Assembly (NCBI RefSeq): GCF_003967555.1
Contig: NZ_BIFS01000002.1
Location: 186,001-250,000 of the forward strand
Length of the DNA: 64,000 nucleotides
Direction: 5' to 3'
DNA from: Dictyobacter kobayashii
GTDB taxonomy: Bacteria; Chloroflexota; Ktedonobacteria; Ktedonobacterales; Ktedonobacteraceae
Positions within the stretch are counted from its first letter, which is position 1, and every line of letters begins with the position of its first letter. The notes under the pieces are model-generated. The model saw nothing but the letters and a program-made list of their open reading frames with translations. It was not told the DNA's origin and did no database searches. Positions 55,841-64,000 of the stretch are shown here, piece after piece. Both the position numbers and the translations under genes were made by a program.

Positions 55841-57322
55841 ATGTCAATAGCAGGCACTATTTCAAGCCAACAAAACCGACGCAGCTTTCTCAAGACGGCC
55901 GCGACCGCGACGATGGGCGTAGCAGCATTCCCAGATCTTTTTTCTGCTTGCGGCAACACTGCCTCATCAACTGGAAAGACCGTAACCCTTCAATATTGGG
56001 ATAGTTTTGTTAGCCAGGCGGCCTGGGTTGATCAGGAGATCAATCTCTTCCAGCAGGCGCATCCCTCGATTAAGATCAAGAAAACGACCCAGGCGGGCAA
56101 CACATTCAATACCATCTATCCTTTATCGGTTCGCAGCGGCAAAGTTCCCGATGTTAGCACCATTCCTGGCCCAGACCCATTAGCTGCTCAGGTGCAGAAG
56201 GGATGGTATCTGGATTGGAACAGGTGGGCCACCGATTCGTGGAAAGTGCGCTTTCCACCACAGTCCTTTTTAGAGGGTACCAATGTCTTCAACGGCAAGA
56301 TCTACTCAGCCCAACTTAATAGCAGTGCCCCCTTTGTCCAGTTGTATACCAACGATCAGGTCTTTAAGGATGCAGGGCTGACCAATAGCGATGGTTCAGC
56401 CATGGTGCCTCATACCTGGGATGACGTGACGCGCTCGGCCGAGGCGATTACCAGGAAAAGCAACGGGCAGATCGCGGGCTTCGCCTTTAGTGGTGGCGAG
56501 GGTCCGATCTGGTTCGCCTTTATGCTGCATGTCTTTGTAGTTGGGGCTGGAACACCACAGGGTGCCTTTGGGGCCGATGATCGCGTTGGCAAATTTACCT
56601 ATGGGAGCGATCGCAATTATACCGACTTCATTGATCTGCTCCTGGATTGGAAGGAGCATGGCTTTATCTATTCTAATGTGATGAGCACCAAGGATGAAGT
56701 TCAACGCCGCTTCTTTGCCCAGGGCAAGATTGGCATGATTACCAATGGAGTCTGGGCCCAGCCCACCTGGAAACAGGATGGCTTCACGAAATATAGTCTA
56801 TCAGCGCTCATTTCTCCTGCAACAACGCCGAAAGCATATTATGGGCGCGGCAACGCAGGCTCAGAATTTGTGATCTCGGCCAAAACCAAACACCCAGATG
56901 AATCCTGGGCCTGGATCGACTGGCTCTATAGTCCAGCGGCAGGCAAACGCTGGGTGGAAATGGGGGAGGATGCCTCAATCTATCCGCAGAATAATGATCC
57001 GGCAAAAACAAAAGATCGTCAGTTTGCTCAGTTTCTGGAGACAACCAGGCTGACGCGCATCCGCCCAAACACTCTGCTGAGAAATCCACAAACCGCCAAG
57101 GTCGTTCTCAATGGCGTCTCACCAGATATCGGGGATGTGCTCCAGGGCATCTTCACCGGCCAGATCAAAGATATTCAGGGATCGTTACAGGAACTGGATG
57201 CTCGCTGGGAAGCTGAACGCGCGCGTGCCATCAAGGCCGCCAATCAGCAGGGATACAAAGTCAGCCTGTCTGATTATATCTTCCCTGATTGGGACCCTAC
57301 TAAAGACTATATCCAGAAATAG
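55841..57322 (+). CDS. Sugar ABC transporter binding lipoprotein (Tat-type)
   Basis: This extracytoplasmic binding protein of the SBP_bac_1 (CUT1) family has about 493 residues. The N-terminus carries a twin-arginine signal NRRSFLKTAATATMG followed by a lipobox ending SAC, so a Tat-exported lipoprotein is likely. The mature part has LQYWDSFVSQAAWVDQEINL, PFVQLYTNDQVFKDAGL and WAWIDWLYSPAAGKRW, normal for sugar-binding members. The gene starts the operon with two CUT1 permeases; no ATPase gene is included, so a shared MsmX-type ATPase encoded elsewhere is probable. An AAAGGAG site lies upstream of the chosen ATG. Confidence 0.92.
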   Translation: MSIAGTISSQQNRRSFLKTAATATMGVAAFPDLFSACGNTASSTGKTVTLQYWDSFVSQAAWVDQEINLFQQAHPSIKIKKTTQAGNTFNTIYPLSVRSGKVPDVSTIPGPDPLAAQVQKGWYLDWNRWATDSWKVRFPPQSFLEGTNVFNGKIYSAQLNSSAPFVQLYTNDQVFKDAGLTNSDGSAMVPHTWDDVTRSAEAITRKSNGQIAGFAFSGGEGPIWFAFMLHVFVVGAGTPQGAFGADDRVGKFTYGSDRNYTDFIDLLLDWKEHGFIYSNVMSTKDEVQRRFFAQGKIGMITNGVWAQPTWKQDGFTKYSLSALISPATTPKAYYGRGNAGSEFVISAKTKHPDESWAWIDWLYSPAAGKRWVEMGEDASIYPQNNDPAKTKDRQFAQFLETTRLTRIRPNTLLRNPQTAKVVLNGVSPDIGDVLQGIFTGQIKDIQGSLQELDARWEAERARAIKAANQQGYKVSLSDYIFPDWDPTKDYIQK

Positions 57323-57470
57323 TTGCGGAGGGGAGCAATGGAGAAGAAGATGTTGCTTATCTCTTCCCTGCTTGAGATCTTCATATCTTGTCATCAATGG
57401 TTTGATGTACGCCATCTGAAACAGGCACTGCTCCTGTAACCACACCAGCCACCCATTATTGAAAGGAAAA

Positions 57471-58492
57471 ATGCCTCTCATGCAAGTGCCGACGGTCTCT
57501 CTGAAATCTGGAGCGTCAGAACAATCGGGGCCTCCTCAACGCAAAAACAACTCTTACCAGGCCACATTATGGCAACGAATTGTGCAACATCGTGGCTCCT
57601 ATCTCTATGTCGCTCCCATGTTCGTGCTCTATCTTGTGTTTAGCGTCTACCCCCTGTTCGCATCCCTTGGCTTCACCCTCTACCAATGGAATGGCATCGG
57701 TGACCCAACCGCCTATGTTGGCCTGGACAATTTCAAACGGGTCATTGGGGACAGTCTGTTCTGGGGTGCCTTTATCCACGCGGCGACCTATACGGTGGTC
57801 CTGGTCCCGATCCAATTGACGCTGGCCCTTATGCTGGCCCTCATTTTAAACAATCCCAGGTTCCGTGGCTCGACGTTTTATCGCACCATCTATTTCCTGC
57901 CAGTCGTTACCTCACCCGCCATCATTGGTGTCATCGTACAGTTGATTCTGACCAACTTTGGGGAGACGTGAATACTCTGCTGCTCAAAACCCACGTGCTC
58001 TCATCACCAGTTGATTGGTTGGGCGATCCAACGTTCGCCATGATCCTGATCATCATCGTTGGTATCTGGCAAAGCTTTGGCTACAATCTGGTCTTCTTCC
58101 TGGCTGGCCTGCAGACCATTCCTGGCGAGTTATATGAAGCAGCTCGCATCGATGGCGCCACCAGCATTGTCCGTCTCTTCTCAATCACGCTTCCCATGCT
58201 ACGCGCGATTGGAATCATGATCCTGTTCCTGGCGGTCTACGGCAGCATGCAGGTTTTCGATATTGTGCAAACGATTACAAGGGGCGGCCCCTATTTCGGG
58301 ACGGACGTTGTGAATACCTACATCTACCATCAGGCCTTTGGTGACGCGGGCAGCCAGCCGGTCCAGCCAAATGTGGGCTTCGCCTCAGCGGCTTCACTGT
58401 TCTACGGTATCATCCTACTGGCGTTCTCTCTGGGACAAGCCTACGTGTTTGTGCACATGCGTCGCCAGCGGGCCGCATTGCGGATGAATTGA
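57471..58492 (+). CDS. CUT1 sugar ABC permease 1 (frameshifted)
   Basis: Two frames together encode a normal 340-residue MalF-like permease. The first part has the N-terminal helices (YLYVAPMFVLYLVFSVYPLF) up to VQLILTNFG; the second has the coupling loop PGELYEAARIDGATSIVRLF and the last helices. Adding one G to the GGGG run at 57960-57963 gives LTNFGGDVNTLLLKTH and joins them. GAAAGG precedes the chosen start. It forms the channel with the next gene product. The break is again a missing G and probably a sequence error. Confidence 0.88.
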
Positions 58493-58542
58493 GTCTTACA
58501 CATCAGACTGCAAACAAGAGAAATGAAAGGAAAAAGAAGAGC

Positions 58543-59457
58543 ATGGCAATCATCAGGAGGGATCATCACGACACGTATCCACCTGGTCCCTCTTATACGA
58601 GACGTCGACGACAACGGCGGGTGCCTTTTTTGAAGAGGCTGCAGGTTTCGCACTGGCCCATCCACCTCATATTACTTATTGGCGGCTTCTTCTGGGTCTA
58701 CCCATTCCTCTGGGTCACCGGAAGCGCCCTCAAGAGCACTAGTGGCTTTTTTGATGAGGGGCTCAATGTTATTCCCAAAGAGTTTCAATGGGACAATTTC
58801 GTCAATGCCTGGAACGAAGCGTCATTTGGACAGTACTTCATCAATACCATTGTTATCACTACACTAACCGTGACAGCAGTGGTCGCGCTGTCCTCGATGG
58901 CCGGATACGCCCTGGCACGCACTTCGTTCCCAGGCAAGCGGCTAGTGCTGGGACTGTTCGCGGTCCTATATTTCATTCCAGGCGGCTATAGCATTGTGCC
59001 GGTCTTCGATCTGCTGCAGCGCGTAAATCTCATCGGCACCATCTGGGCCGTGGTTGTAGTCCAGATTGCCGGAGGTGTCCCGTTTCATGCCATTCTCTTC
59101 ATGGGCTACTTTCTCACGATGGACCATGAAGTAGAGGAGGCAGCTCGCGTCGATGGTGCGACCTTCCATCAACTCTTCTGGCGGGTGATGTTTCCACTCG
59201 CCCAACCAATGACCGCAACGATAGCCCTGCTCACCTTTATGAGCTCCTGGAATAATTTTCAGGGGCCGCTGGTCTTTACACTGGGTGATGAGACCCAACG
59301 CACGCTGGCGGTGGGCCTCTACGCCTTCATCGGTGAAAATTCGACCCAATGGACCTATCTGTGCGCGGGATCAGTCATCGCCCTGGCCCCCATTGTTCTG
59401 ATTTATATCTTCTTACAACGGTACTTCGTGGATGCCGTATCAGGTGCCGTGAAATAA
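58543..59457 (+). CDS. CUT1 sugar ABC permease 2 (MalG-like)
   Basis: This 304-residue permease has about six membrane helices, and its cytoplasmic coupling motif EEAARVDGATFHQLFWRVMF binds the ATPase. The N-terminus is basic (RRDHHDTYPPGPSYTRRRRQ) before the first helix. The ATG chosen has GGAAAAAGAAG upstream. It pairs with the frameshifted permease 1; 50 bp separate the genes. The C-terminal helix ends FLQRYFVDAVSGAVK, typical of the MalG family. Confidence 0.95.
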   Translation: MAIIRRDHHDTYPPGPSYTRRRRQRRVPFLKRLQVSHWPIHLILLIGGFFWVYPFLWVTGSALKSTSGFFDEGLNVIPKEFQWDNFVNAWNEASFGQYFINTIVITTLTVTAVVALSSMAGYALARTSFPGKRLVLGLFAVLYFIPGGYSIVPVFDLLQRVNLIGTIWAVVVVQIAGGVPFHAILFMGYFLTMDHEVEEAARVDGATFHQLFWRVMFPLAQPMTATIALLTFMSSWNNFQGPLVFTLGDETQRTLAVGLYAFIGENSTQWTYLCAGSVIALAPIVLIYIFLQRYFVDAVSGAVK

Positions 59458-59475
59458 CAATTGAAGGATTGATGA

Positions 59476-60330
59476 TTGAATACACTGTTTTCACAACTCG
59501 ATGAACGTGTTCTCTATCGACTCTGGCCCTCGGCGGCCCCGGGCGCACGCGGCACGGGACCCGAAGATATTCCAACCTTGCAGGCCGTCTTACCGGCCGC
59601 GCATACGGCGAGCGCAGCCGCCTGTATCGTCTGCCCCGGCGGGGGATATGTCATGCTGGCCGAGCATGAAGGTGTCCCGGTCGCACAATGGCTGGCATCA
59701 CAAGGTATCACGGCGTTCATCCTGCGCTATCGCCACGCCTTTACCTATCAGCATCCCATTCCTCTAGGCGATGCCCTACGCGCGGTGCGTTTTGTGCGTG
59801 CCCACGCCAGAACATGGCAGTTGGATCCCGAGCGCATCGGCATGATCGGTTTTTCTGCCGGTGGGCATCTCACCAGCCTGGTAGCAACCCACGATCCAGT
59901 TGGCCATATTGAGTCAGAAGATCCGATAGAACGGATCCCGGCTCATCTTAACGCCCATGTGCTCGTCTATCCTGTTATTCACTCAGCGGATAACAGCGTG
60001 CTTGAAAACATCCAGGATGCACACCTTTCGCCGGAACAGGTAGCGGACCTCAAAAGTGATCGGCGGGTGACGGCACGAACCTCGCCAGCCTTCCTGGTCC
60101 ATTCAACGCAGGACCGCGGCGTGCCGGTCGACAACTCGGATGCCTACGCCGCGCGCTTGCAGGCAGCTGGTGTCCCCTATGAGTATATCCGAACAGATCA
60201 GCAAGAGCATGGCTTCGGCTTACAGGATTTCTGGACGCATGCCTGCGCGCGCTGGTTTCAGAATCTGGGGTGGTCCAGTACCGCGCCAGCGCAAGCACAA
60301 GATAGAGTGTGTGCAAGAAGAGAGACATAA
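59476..60330 (+). CDS. Alpha/beta hydrolase, carbohydrate esterase-like
   Basis: This 284-residue hydrolase has the oxyanion motif CPGGGY, the nucleophile elbow GFSAGGHL with S127, D213 in STQDRGVPVD and H245 in QEHGFG. It resembles the acetylxylan-esterase-like group often placed in hemicellulose operons. No signal peptide is seen, so it would remove acetyl groups from imported oligosaccharides. It starts at a TTG with GAAGGATTG upstream, 18 bp after permease 2. The operon position supports a carbohydrate role. Confidence 0.9.
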   Translation: MNTLFSQLDERVLYRLWPSAAPGARGTGPEDIPTLQAVLPAAHTASAAACIVCPGGGYVMLAEHEGVPVAQWLASQGITAFILRYRHAFTYQHPIPLGDALRAVRFVRAHARTWQLDPERIGMIGFSAGGHLTSLVATHDPVGHIESEDPIERIPAHLNAHVLVYPVIHSADNSVLENIQDAHLSPEQVADLKSDRRVTARTSPAFLVHSTQDRGVPVDNSDAYAARLQAAGVPYEYIRTDQQEHGFGLQDFWTHACARWFQNLGWSSTAPAQAQDRVCARRET

Positions 60331-60449
60331 ATCATCTCGAACTTCTTCAAACATCGATACGCTTATATCAATTGCAATACCCAGAAACGTAGCGTGTTTT
60401 CACAATGCCTCATCCCATGATTGATGGCTAGCAAAGGTTTGTAATTTCT

Positions 60450-62339
60450 ATGGATATTGAGGGAAAACGCCCGGGCGAACGGAGCGACATTAGAATGAGT
60501 CATCTTCTCTGGTACGCAAAAAACGAACATCTATCTGTATCCATCTACGACAATGCCGCAATGACATTCTATGTGAAAGAGCACAACGTAACCTGGAAAA
60601 CGGGGCACGTCGCCCTGCAGGAAGACGGGCCGGTTGATGTGGGGCACGTCTGGTTACGAACCCGACGCACCATATGTGAAGAATACCCTGGCCATTTTCA
60701 TGGTGAGAAGATAGATCACCAGACCTGTCGCTTTACTCTCTATGGGCGTGAACAGCGGCCAGTTGGTAGCTTCCTTTGCCAGTTTGAGCTACACGATGCG
60801 CACTGTGACATGTCCCTCGTTGCCATCGATGTCACTCTACCCAGCCTGGTCTTTCCACCACCAATTGAAACGGAAAGCCTGATCCTTCCAAAGGGGATTG
60901 GCGCCTGGATACGCGATCCGTTACCCGAGCGCCACTTCTGGGTCTATCCAGCACACCTCAATATGCGCTGGTTTGGTGGACTCAAGGGAGAGCAGGGCTG
61001 GCTGGCAATTGTCACAGAAGGCTATACCAGTGCAGGGGTACTTGCAACCGGGCTCGCCGCCGCACCAGCGTGGCTCACCTCGCTTGGAAGCTGGTCAGGC
61101 AAACGCAAGATTCGCTATCAGTTTGTGCAGGGAGGGTATGTTGCGCTGGCCAAGGCCTACCGTGCCTACGCGATTGAGCATCGCCTGCACCGATCCCTGG
61201 CAGAAAAAGTGCAGGCAACGCCGGCGCTTCATAATCTCCATGGTGCGCCCCTGCTTTCATTTATGCAGGCCAATAGCAACTATCCCGAGCGATATCTGGA
61301 CCGTCTCTTGCCCATACCTGCGGCGGGCACACAACACGAGACGCACCTGCACGTACATATCACCCATACGGAGGTCCAGCACATCCTGCAACAACTTCAG
61401 AAACGCGGCATTACCCACGCGCTGGCCGTCTTACGCGGTTGGATTCCCGGCGGCTACGATGAATCGCATCCAGATATCTGGCCTCCTGAACCAGCGCTGG
61501 GGACACTTGAGGATTTGAAGCAGACCCTCATCCATAATCCACAGTGGACCGTCGCCCTCCACGATAACTATCAGGATATCTATCAACAATCAGCCAGCTG
61601 GCCAGAGGGAGTCATACGTACCCAGGCCGGTGAGCATATGCCAGGTGGCCTGTGGGATGGCGGCCAGGCATACATTCTCAATGCACGCGCAGGGCTGGCC
61701 TATGCACGGCGTAACTGGGAAACACTACGGGATCTGGAGCCGCGAGCGATGTTTATTGATACGACCCTGGCAGTCCAATTGTACGAATCCTATGAATATA
61801 AGAATTGGCTCAGCCGTTTACAAGATGAAGGATATAAACGCGATCTCCTCCAATTCTACAAAGAACAAGGAATCGTACTGGGCAGTGAGAAAGGCGCCGA
61901 TTTTGGCATGGACTTGATCGATTGGCTTGAAAATCGCCATCAGCGCATTCCCGGTATCTCTATCCCTCTCTGGCCCCTGGTATTTCATGATGCGGCATTC
62001 TGTACACGCTACGTTTCGCCAGACAAGAGGGATAGCTATGGTGCACCTAACTGGTTAGCGGATATGCTCTGGGGCTATACGCTCTGCTGGAACTTCTCGA
62101 ATGCAAACTCGTGGCGACAGTATATCAGCATGCCTGCTTCCCTGAGCCAGGTCTATCAATGGCACAGTACGGTGGGAATGCTGGAGATGACGGGACACCG
62201 TTATCTGACACAAGCACGTGATGTCGAGGAGACACGCTTCTCCAACGGCGCTTACATTAGAGTCAATTTTTCAGATCACCCACAAACCATCGAGCGGGAG
62301 ACTATTCCCGCCCATGACTATCTTTTGCGCATAGAATAG
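60450..62339 (+). CDS. Large putative glycosidase, clan uncertain
   Basis: This 629-residue protein has no signal peptide and lies at the end of the sugar ABC operon. An N-terminal beta-rich part (about 20-270) is followed by a probable TIM barrel with RGITHALAVLRGWIPGGYDE, WTVALHDNYQDIYQQS, PRAMFIDTTLAVQLYE and IVLGSEKGADFGMDLIDW. The order aspartate in FIDTT then glutamate in GSEKGAD recalls DUF5696 and GH101/GH129-like enzymes that act on alpha-linked sugars. I infer a glycosidase, but the family and substrate are unsure. An ATG 15 codons later (MSHLLWYAKNEH) with GGAG upstream may be the true start. Confidence 0.75.
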   Translation: MDIEGKRPGERSDIRMSHLLWYAKNEHLSVSIYDNAAMTFYVKEHNVTWKTGHVALQEDGPVDVGHVWLRTRRTICEEYPGHFHGEKIDHQTCRFTLYGREQRPVGSFLCQFELHDAHCDMSLVAIDVTLPSLVFPPPIETESLILPKGIGAWIRDPLPERHFWVYPAHLNMRWFGGLKGEQGWLAIVTEGYTSAGVLATGLAAAPAWLTSLGSWSGKRKIRYQFVQGGYVALAKAYRAYAIEHRLHRSLAEKVQATPALHNLHGAPLLSFMQANSNYPERYLDRLLPIPAAGTQHETHLHVHITHTEVQHILQQLQKRGITHALAVLRGWIPGGYDESHPDIWPPEPALGTLEDLKQTLIHNPQWTVALHDNYQDIYQQSASWPEGVIRTQAGEHMPGGLWDGGQAYILNARAGLAYARRNWETLRDLEPRAMFIDTTLAVQLYESYEYKNWLSRLQDEGYKRDLLQFYKEQGIVLGSEKGADFGMDLIDWLENRHQRIPGISIPLWPLVFHDAAFCTRYVSPDKRDSYGAPNWLADMLWGYTLCWNFSNANSWRQYISMPASLSQVYQWHSTVGMLEMTGHRYLTQARDVEETRFSNGAYIRVNFSDHPQTIERETIPAHDYLLRIE

Positions 62340-62437
62340 GCATTTGTGCTCAACCATTCGGACGTATCCACACGGGCAGGTGATCACACGGGCTCACCCC
62401 CACCTGGAGTGGTGGACGCGTCCACCCTCCATAGAGA

Positions 62438-63586
62438 TTATGAACGAATGGTGTTCCGTTCAGGTTCATGAATGCGAGGAGGAACAAGGATCAGAGACTG
62501 CGGGGGTTGCTGGCCGGCGATGAGCATATCCAGAGTAGAGAACATCGTCTGGACGATCTCCATGGGATCGAATTCAATCATCGTCAGGGTCTTCTCATAC
62601 CCAAAGAGCAAGGGAGATCCCGCATTGGAATGGGTGGCGATCTTGATATCTTTCCCCGGGTATACCCCTGCCTCCTGCAAGGCGATAAGCGCTCCGCTGG
62701 TTAGCAGATCCTCTGTAATCAGCAAGCCATCAGGCCGATCCAGATTCTCGGGGCGAAAGACCTCTCTGGCCAGTTTATAGCCGCGTTCCTGGTTATTATT
62801 GAGCAAACGATAGCTTTCCTGGCGTAGTTCGACGTGAGGGCGACGAATCAGTTCGCGATAGATGGGAAGCTGATACGTATCAAGCTCTTTGCAAAAAAAT
62901 TGAACGTCTGGCATCTCTTCAAGGGGAGAGGACGATAGATCATCGTACAACGGAACCCACAGCCCGATCTTACGGCACCCCTGCTGATACAGACTCTGGA
63001 CACCTAGATGGAGCATTTCTTGATTATCCAGGCCTACCATCTGATTGCCAGCACCAGCAAATACCACGCTGGGCAAGGGCTGGTGCTTGATCCAATCTTC
63101 AGAATAAATATTTAAGCCCACCACAAGTAAACCATCGAAGCGGTTGGAACTCACGAGCTGCATTGTTTCATCAGGCAGCGCCTTATCGGTCTGGGGCGAA
63201 GGTAGGATGAGTTGGAATGTACAGGTTTCTAGTCTGGTCTCAGCGCGCCGCTGCACCTCTTTGGAGAAGTAATTCCAGAGCATATTCCAGAACAAGGTCA
63301 CAGGTGTATTGTTGATAAAGGAGTTGTCAAAAATGATATGAATAAAGGTGTGGTTGATTTTGGGGGAAACAAACGTCCCCTTGCGCCCAACGCTGTAGAG
63401 AACATGTTGCTCCTCCAACACATGCATGGCCTCGGCGAGCGTCACACGAGTCGTTCCTAGCATCTGACAGAGTGCTCGCACATTCGGCAGTTGCACATCA
63501 GGACCTAATTCTGTCGCCAGCACACGCAATTTAGTACATAATACATCAAGTTTCGTATCTTTTTGAGGCATGGATGTTGACGTCAC
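62438..63586 (-). CDS. GntR/LacI hybrid sugar-responsive regulator
   Basis: This 382-residue regulator has a GntR winged helix at about 12-75 (LGPDVQLPNVRALCQMLGTT and EEQHVLYSVGRKGTFVSPK) and a LacI-type periplasmic-binding-fold domain with RPDGLLITEDLLTSGALIAL and IKIATHSNAGSPLLFGYEKT. It is the intact paralogue of the frameshifted regulator at 31441-32600 and shows how that one should read. It converges with the sugar ABC operon, whose promoter carries a perfect palindrome suited to such a regulator. The inducer is probably the imported sugar. Confidence 0.92.
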   Translation of the reverse strand: MTSTSMPQKDTKLDVLCTKLRVLATELGPDVQLPNVRALCQMLGTTRVTLAEAMHVLEEQHVLYSVGRKGTFVSPKINHTFIHIIFDNSFINNTPVTLFWNMLWNYFSKEVQRRAETRLETCTFQLILPSPQTDKALPDETMQLVSSNRFDGLLVVGLNIYSEDWIKHQPLPSVVFAGAGNQMVGLDNQEMLHLGVQSLYQQGCRKIGLWVPLYDDLSSSPLEEMPDVQFFCKELDTYQLPIYRELIRRPHVELRQESYRLLNNNQERGYKLAREVFRPENLDRPDGLLITEDLLTSGALIALQEAGVYPGKDIKIATHSNAGSPLLFGYEKTLTMIEFDPMEIVQTMFSTLDMLIAGQQPPQSLILVPPRIHEPERNTIRS

Positions 63587-63722
63587 CAGAGGTACTCCTG
63601 CATTTCACGTGGGGTTTGTTCTTTTAGCGTAATTATAACGAGGCACGGAGATGACTGTCAACGCTTTGGAGCGAAGCCTTTAGTTTACCGCCAGCGGAAT
63701 TACAGGAGAGACATGGCGAGTG

Positions 63723-63757
63723 GAAGCAAGCCCGGAATGGTATCCCGGGCTTGCTTC
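63723..63757. terminator. Hairpin after the discoidin-domain gene
   Basis: Perfect 13-bp arms GAAGCAAGCCCGG/CCGGGCTTGCTTC enclose a 9-nt loop just past the stop of the minus-strand partial gene. No T run follows on that strand, but its position supports termination. Confidence 0.55.
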
Positions 63758-63760
63758 GTA

Positions 63761-64000
63761 TTACACACCGAAAACTTGGAATTCATAGAGGGAGTAGCCC
63801 CAGGAGGTGCCACGCTGCGTCCCATACATGCGCACGTAGCGTCCCGTCCCCGAGAGTCCCTTGAGGTCCTCCGTCCCTCCCGATCCGTTGCTCTGCGTGT
63901 AGATCGTCGTCCAATTGCTGCCATCAGCCGAGACCTGGATCTGGTACGCCTTGCCGTAGGCCGTCTCCCACTGCAGCTTCACCTCGCTGATGCGGTGGCT
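63761..64000 (-). CDS. C-terminal F5/8 type C (discoidin, CBM32-like) domain, partial
   Basis: The last 79 residues of a protein whose front lies beyond the right edge. The stretch VKLQWETAYGKAYQIQVSAD, DGSNWTTIYTQ, GTGRYVRMYGTQR and GYSLYEFQVFGV is the second half of a discoidin or CBM32 carbohydrate-binding module. Such modules sit at the ends of secreted glycosidases and bind galactose-like or polymeric sugars. A hairpin follows its stop codon. The catalytic part, if any, is not in the window. Confidence 0.88.
   Translation of the reverse strand, partial: SHRISEVKLQWETAYGKAYQIQVSADGSNWTTIYTQSNGSGGTEDLKGLSGTGRYVRMYGTQRGTSWGYSLYEFQVFGV

Overview
The window reads like a chromosome segment of a Ktedonobacteria-type Chloroflexota (Ktedonobacter/Dictyobacter relatives). 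This is an inference from gene content: several cytochrome P450s, secreted plant-polysaccharide hydrolases, GntR/LacI hybrid regulators, ECF sigma factors with SnoaL tails, IS607-type resolvase/TnpB elements and wide intergenic spaces. No rRNA, CRISPR array, phage or complete tRNA gene was seen.

Layout. 0-6.4 kb: a decayed histidine kinase with an intact NarL-type response regulator, a P450 with a broken PadR regulator upstream, an SDR protein lacking the usual catalytic residues, a MITE-like element and an ECF sigma factor. 6.4-16.1 kb: a carbohydrate locus with a ROK repressor, an Opp/Dpp-type ABC transporter (binding protein, two permeases, fused double ATPase) and a divergent GH35 enzyme. 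16.4-28.1 kb: GH3 enzyme, P450, trypsin-like protease with a small propeptide-like ORF before it, TRIC channel, DHFR-like reductase, AlkB, alpha/beta hydrolase and divergent MarR; three copies of a paired-palindrome repeat lie here. 28.2-34.2 kb: secreted GH74 xyloglucanase, GntR/LacI regulator and GH-A-clan glycosidase. 34.3-50.9 kb: superoxide dismutase, S9 peptidase with a coupled leader ORF, IS607 element 1, P450, GNAT enzymes, FHA protein, dodecin, DinB protein, erythromycin-esterase-like protein, esterase and Baeyer-Villiger-type monooxygenase. 51.0-55.8 kb: IS607 element 2, a truncated alcohol dehydrogenase and about 1.9 kb of gene-poor DNA. 55.8-63.6 kb: a CUT1 sugar ABC operon with an esterase, an unusual large putative glycosidase and a second GntR/LacI regulator. 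The right edge cuts a discoidin-type domain protein.

Three carbohydrate loci, each with its own regulator (ROK, GntR/LacI, GntR/LacI), form a plausible plant-cell-wall oligosaccharide programme: GH74 cuts xyloglucan outside the cell, ABC systems import fragments, and cytoplasmic GH35, GH-A and esterase enzymes process them.

Main caution: five genes are split by what looks like one missing G (C on the other strand) in a G run. These are probably sequence errors, and the genes are annotated here as single frameshifted genes. The most unusual native feature is a family of 48-54 bp near-perfect palindromes whose two arms have changed together between copies.
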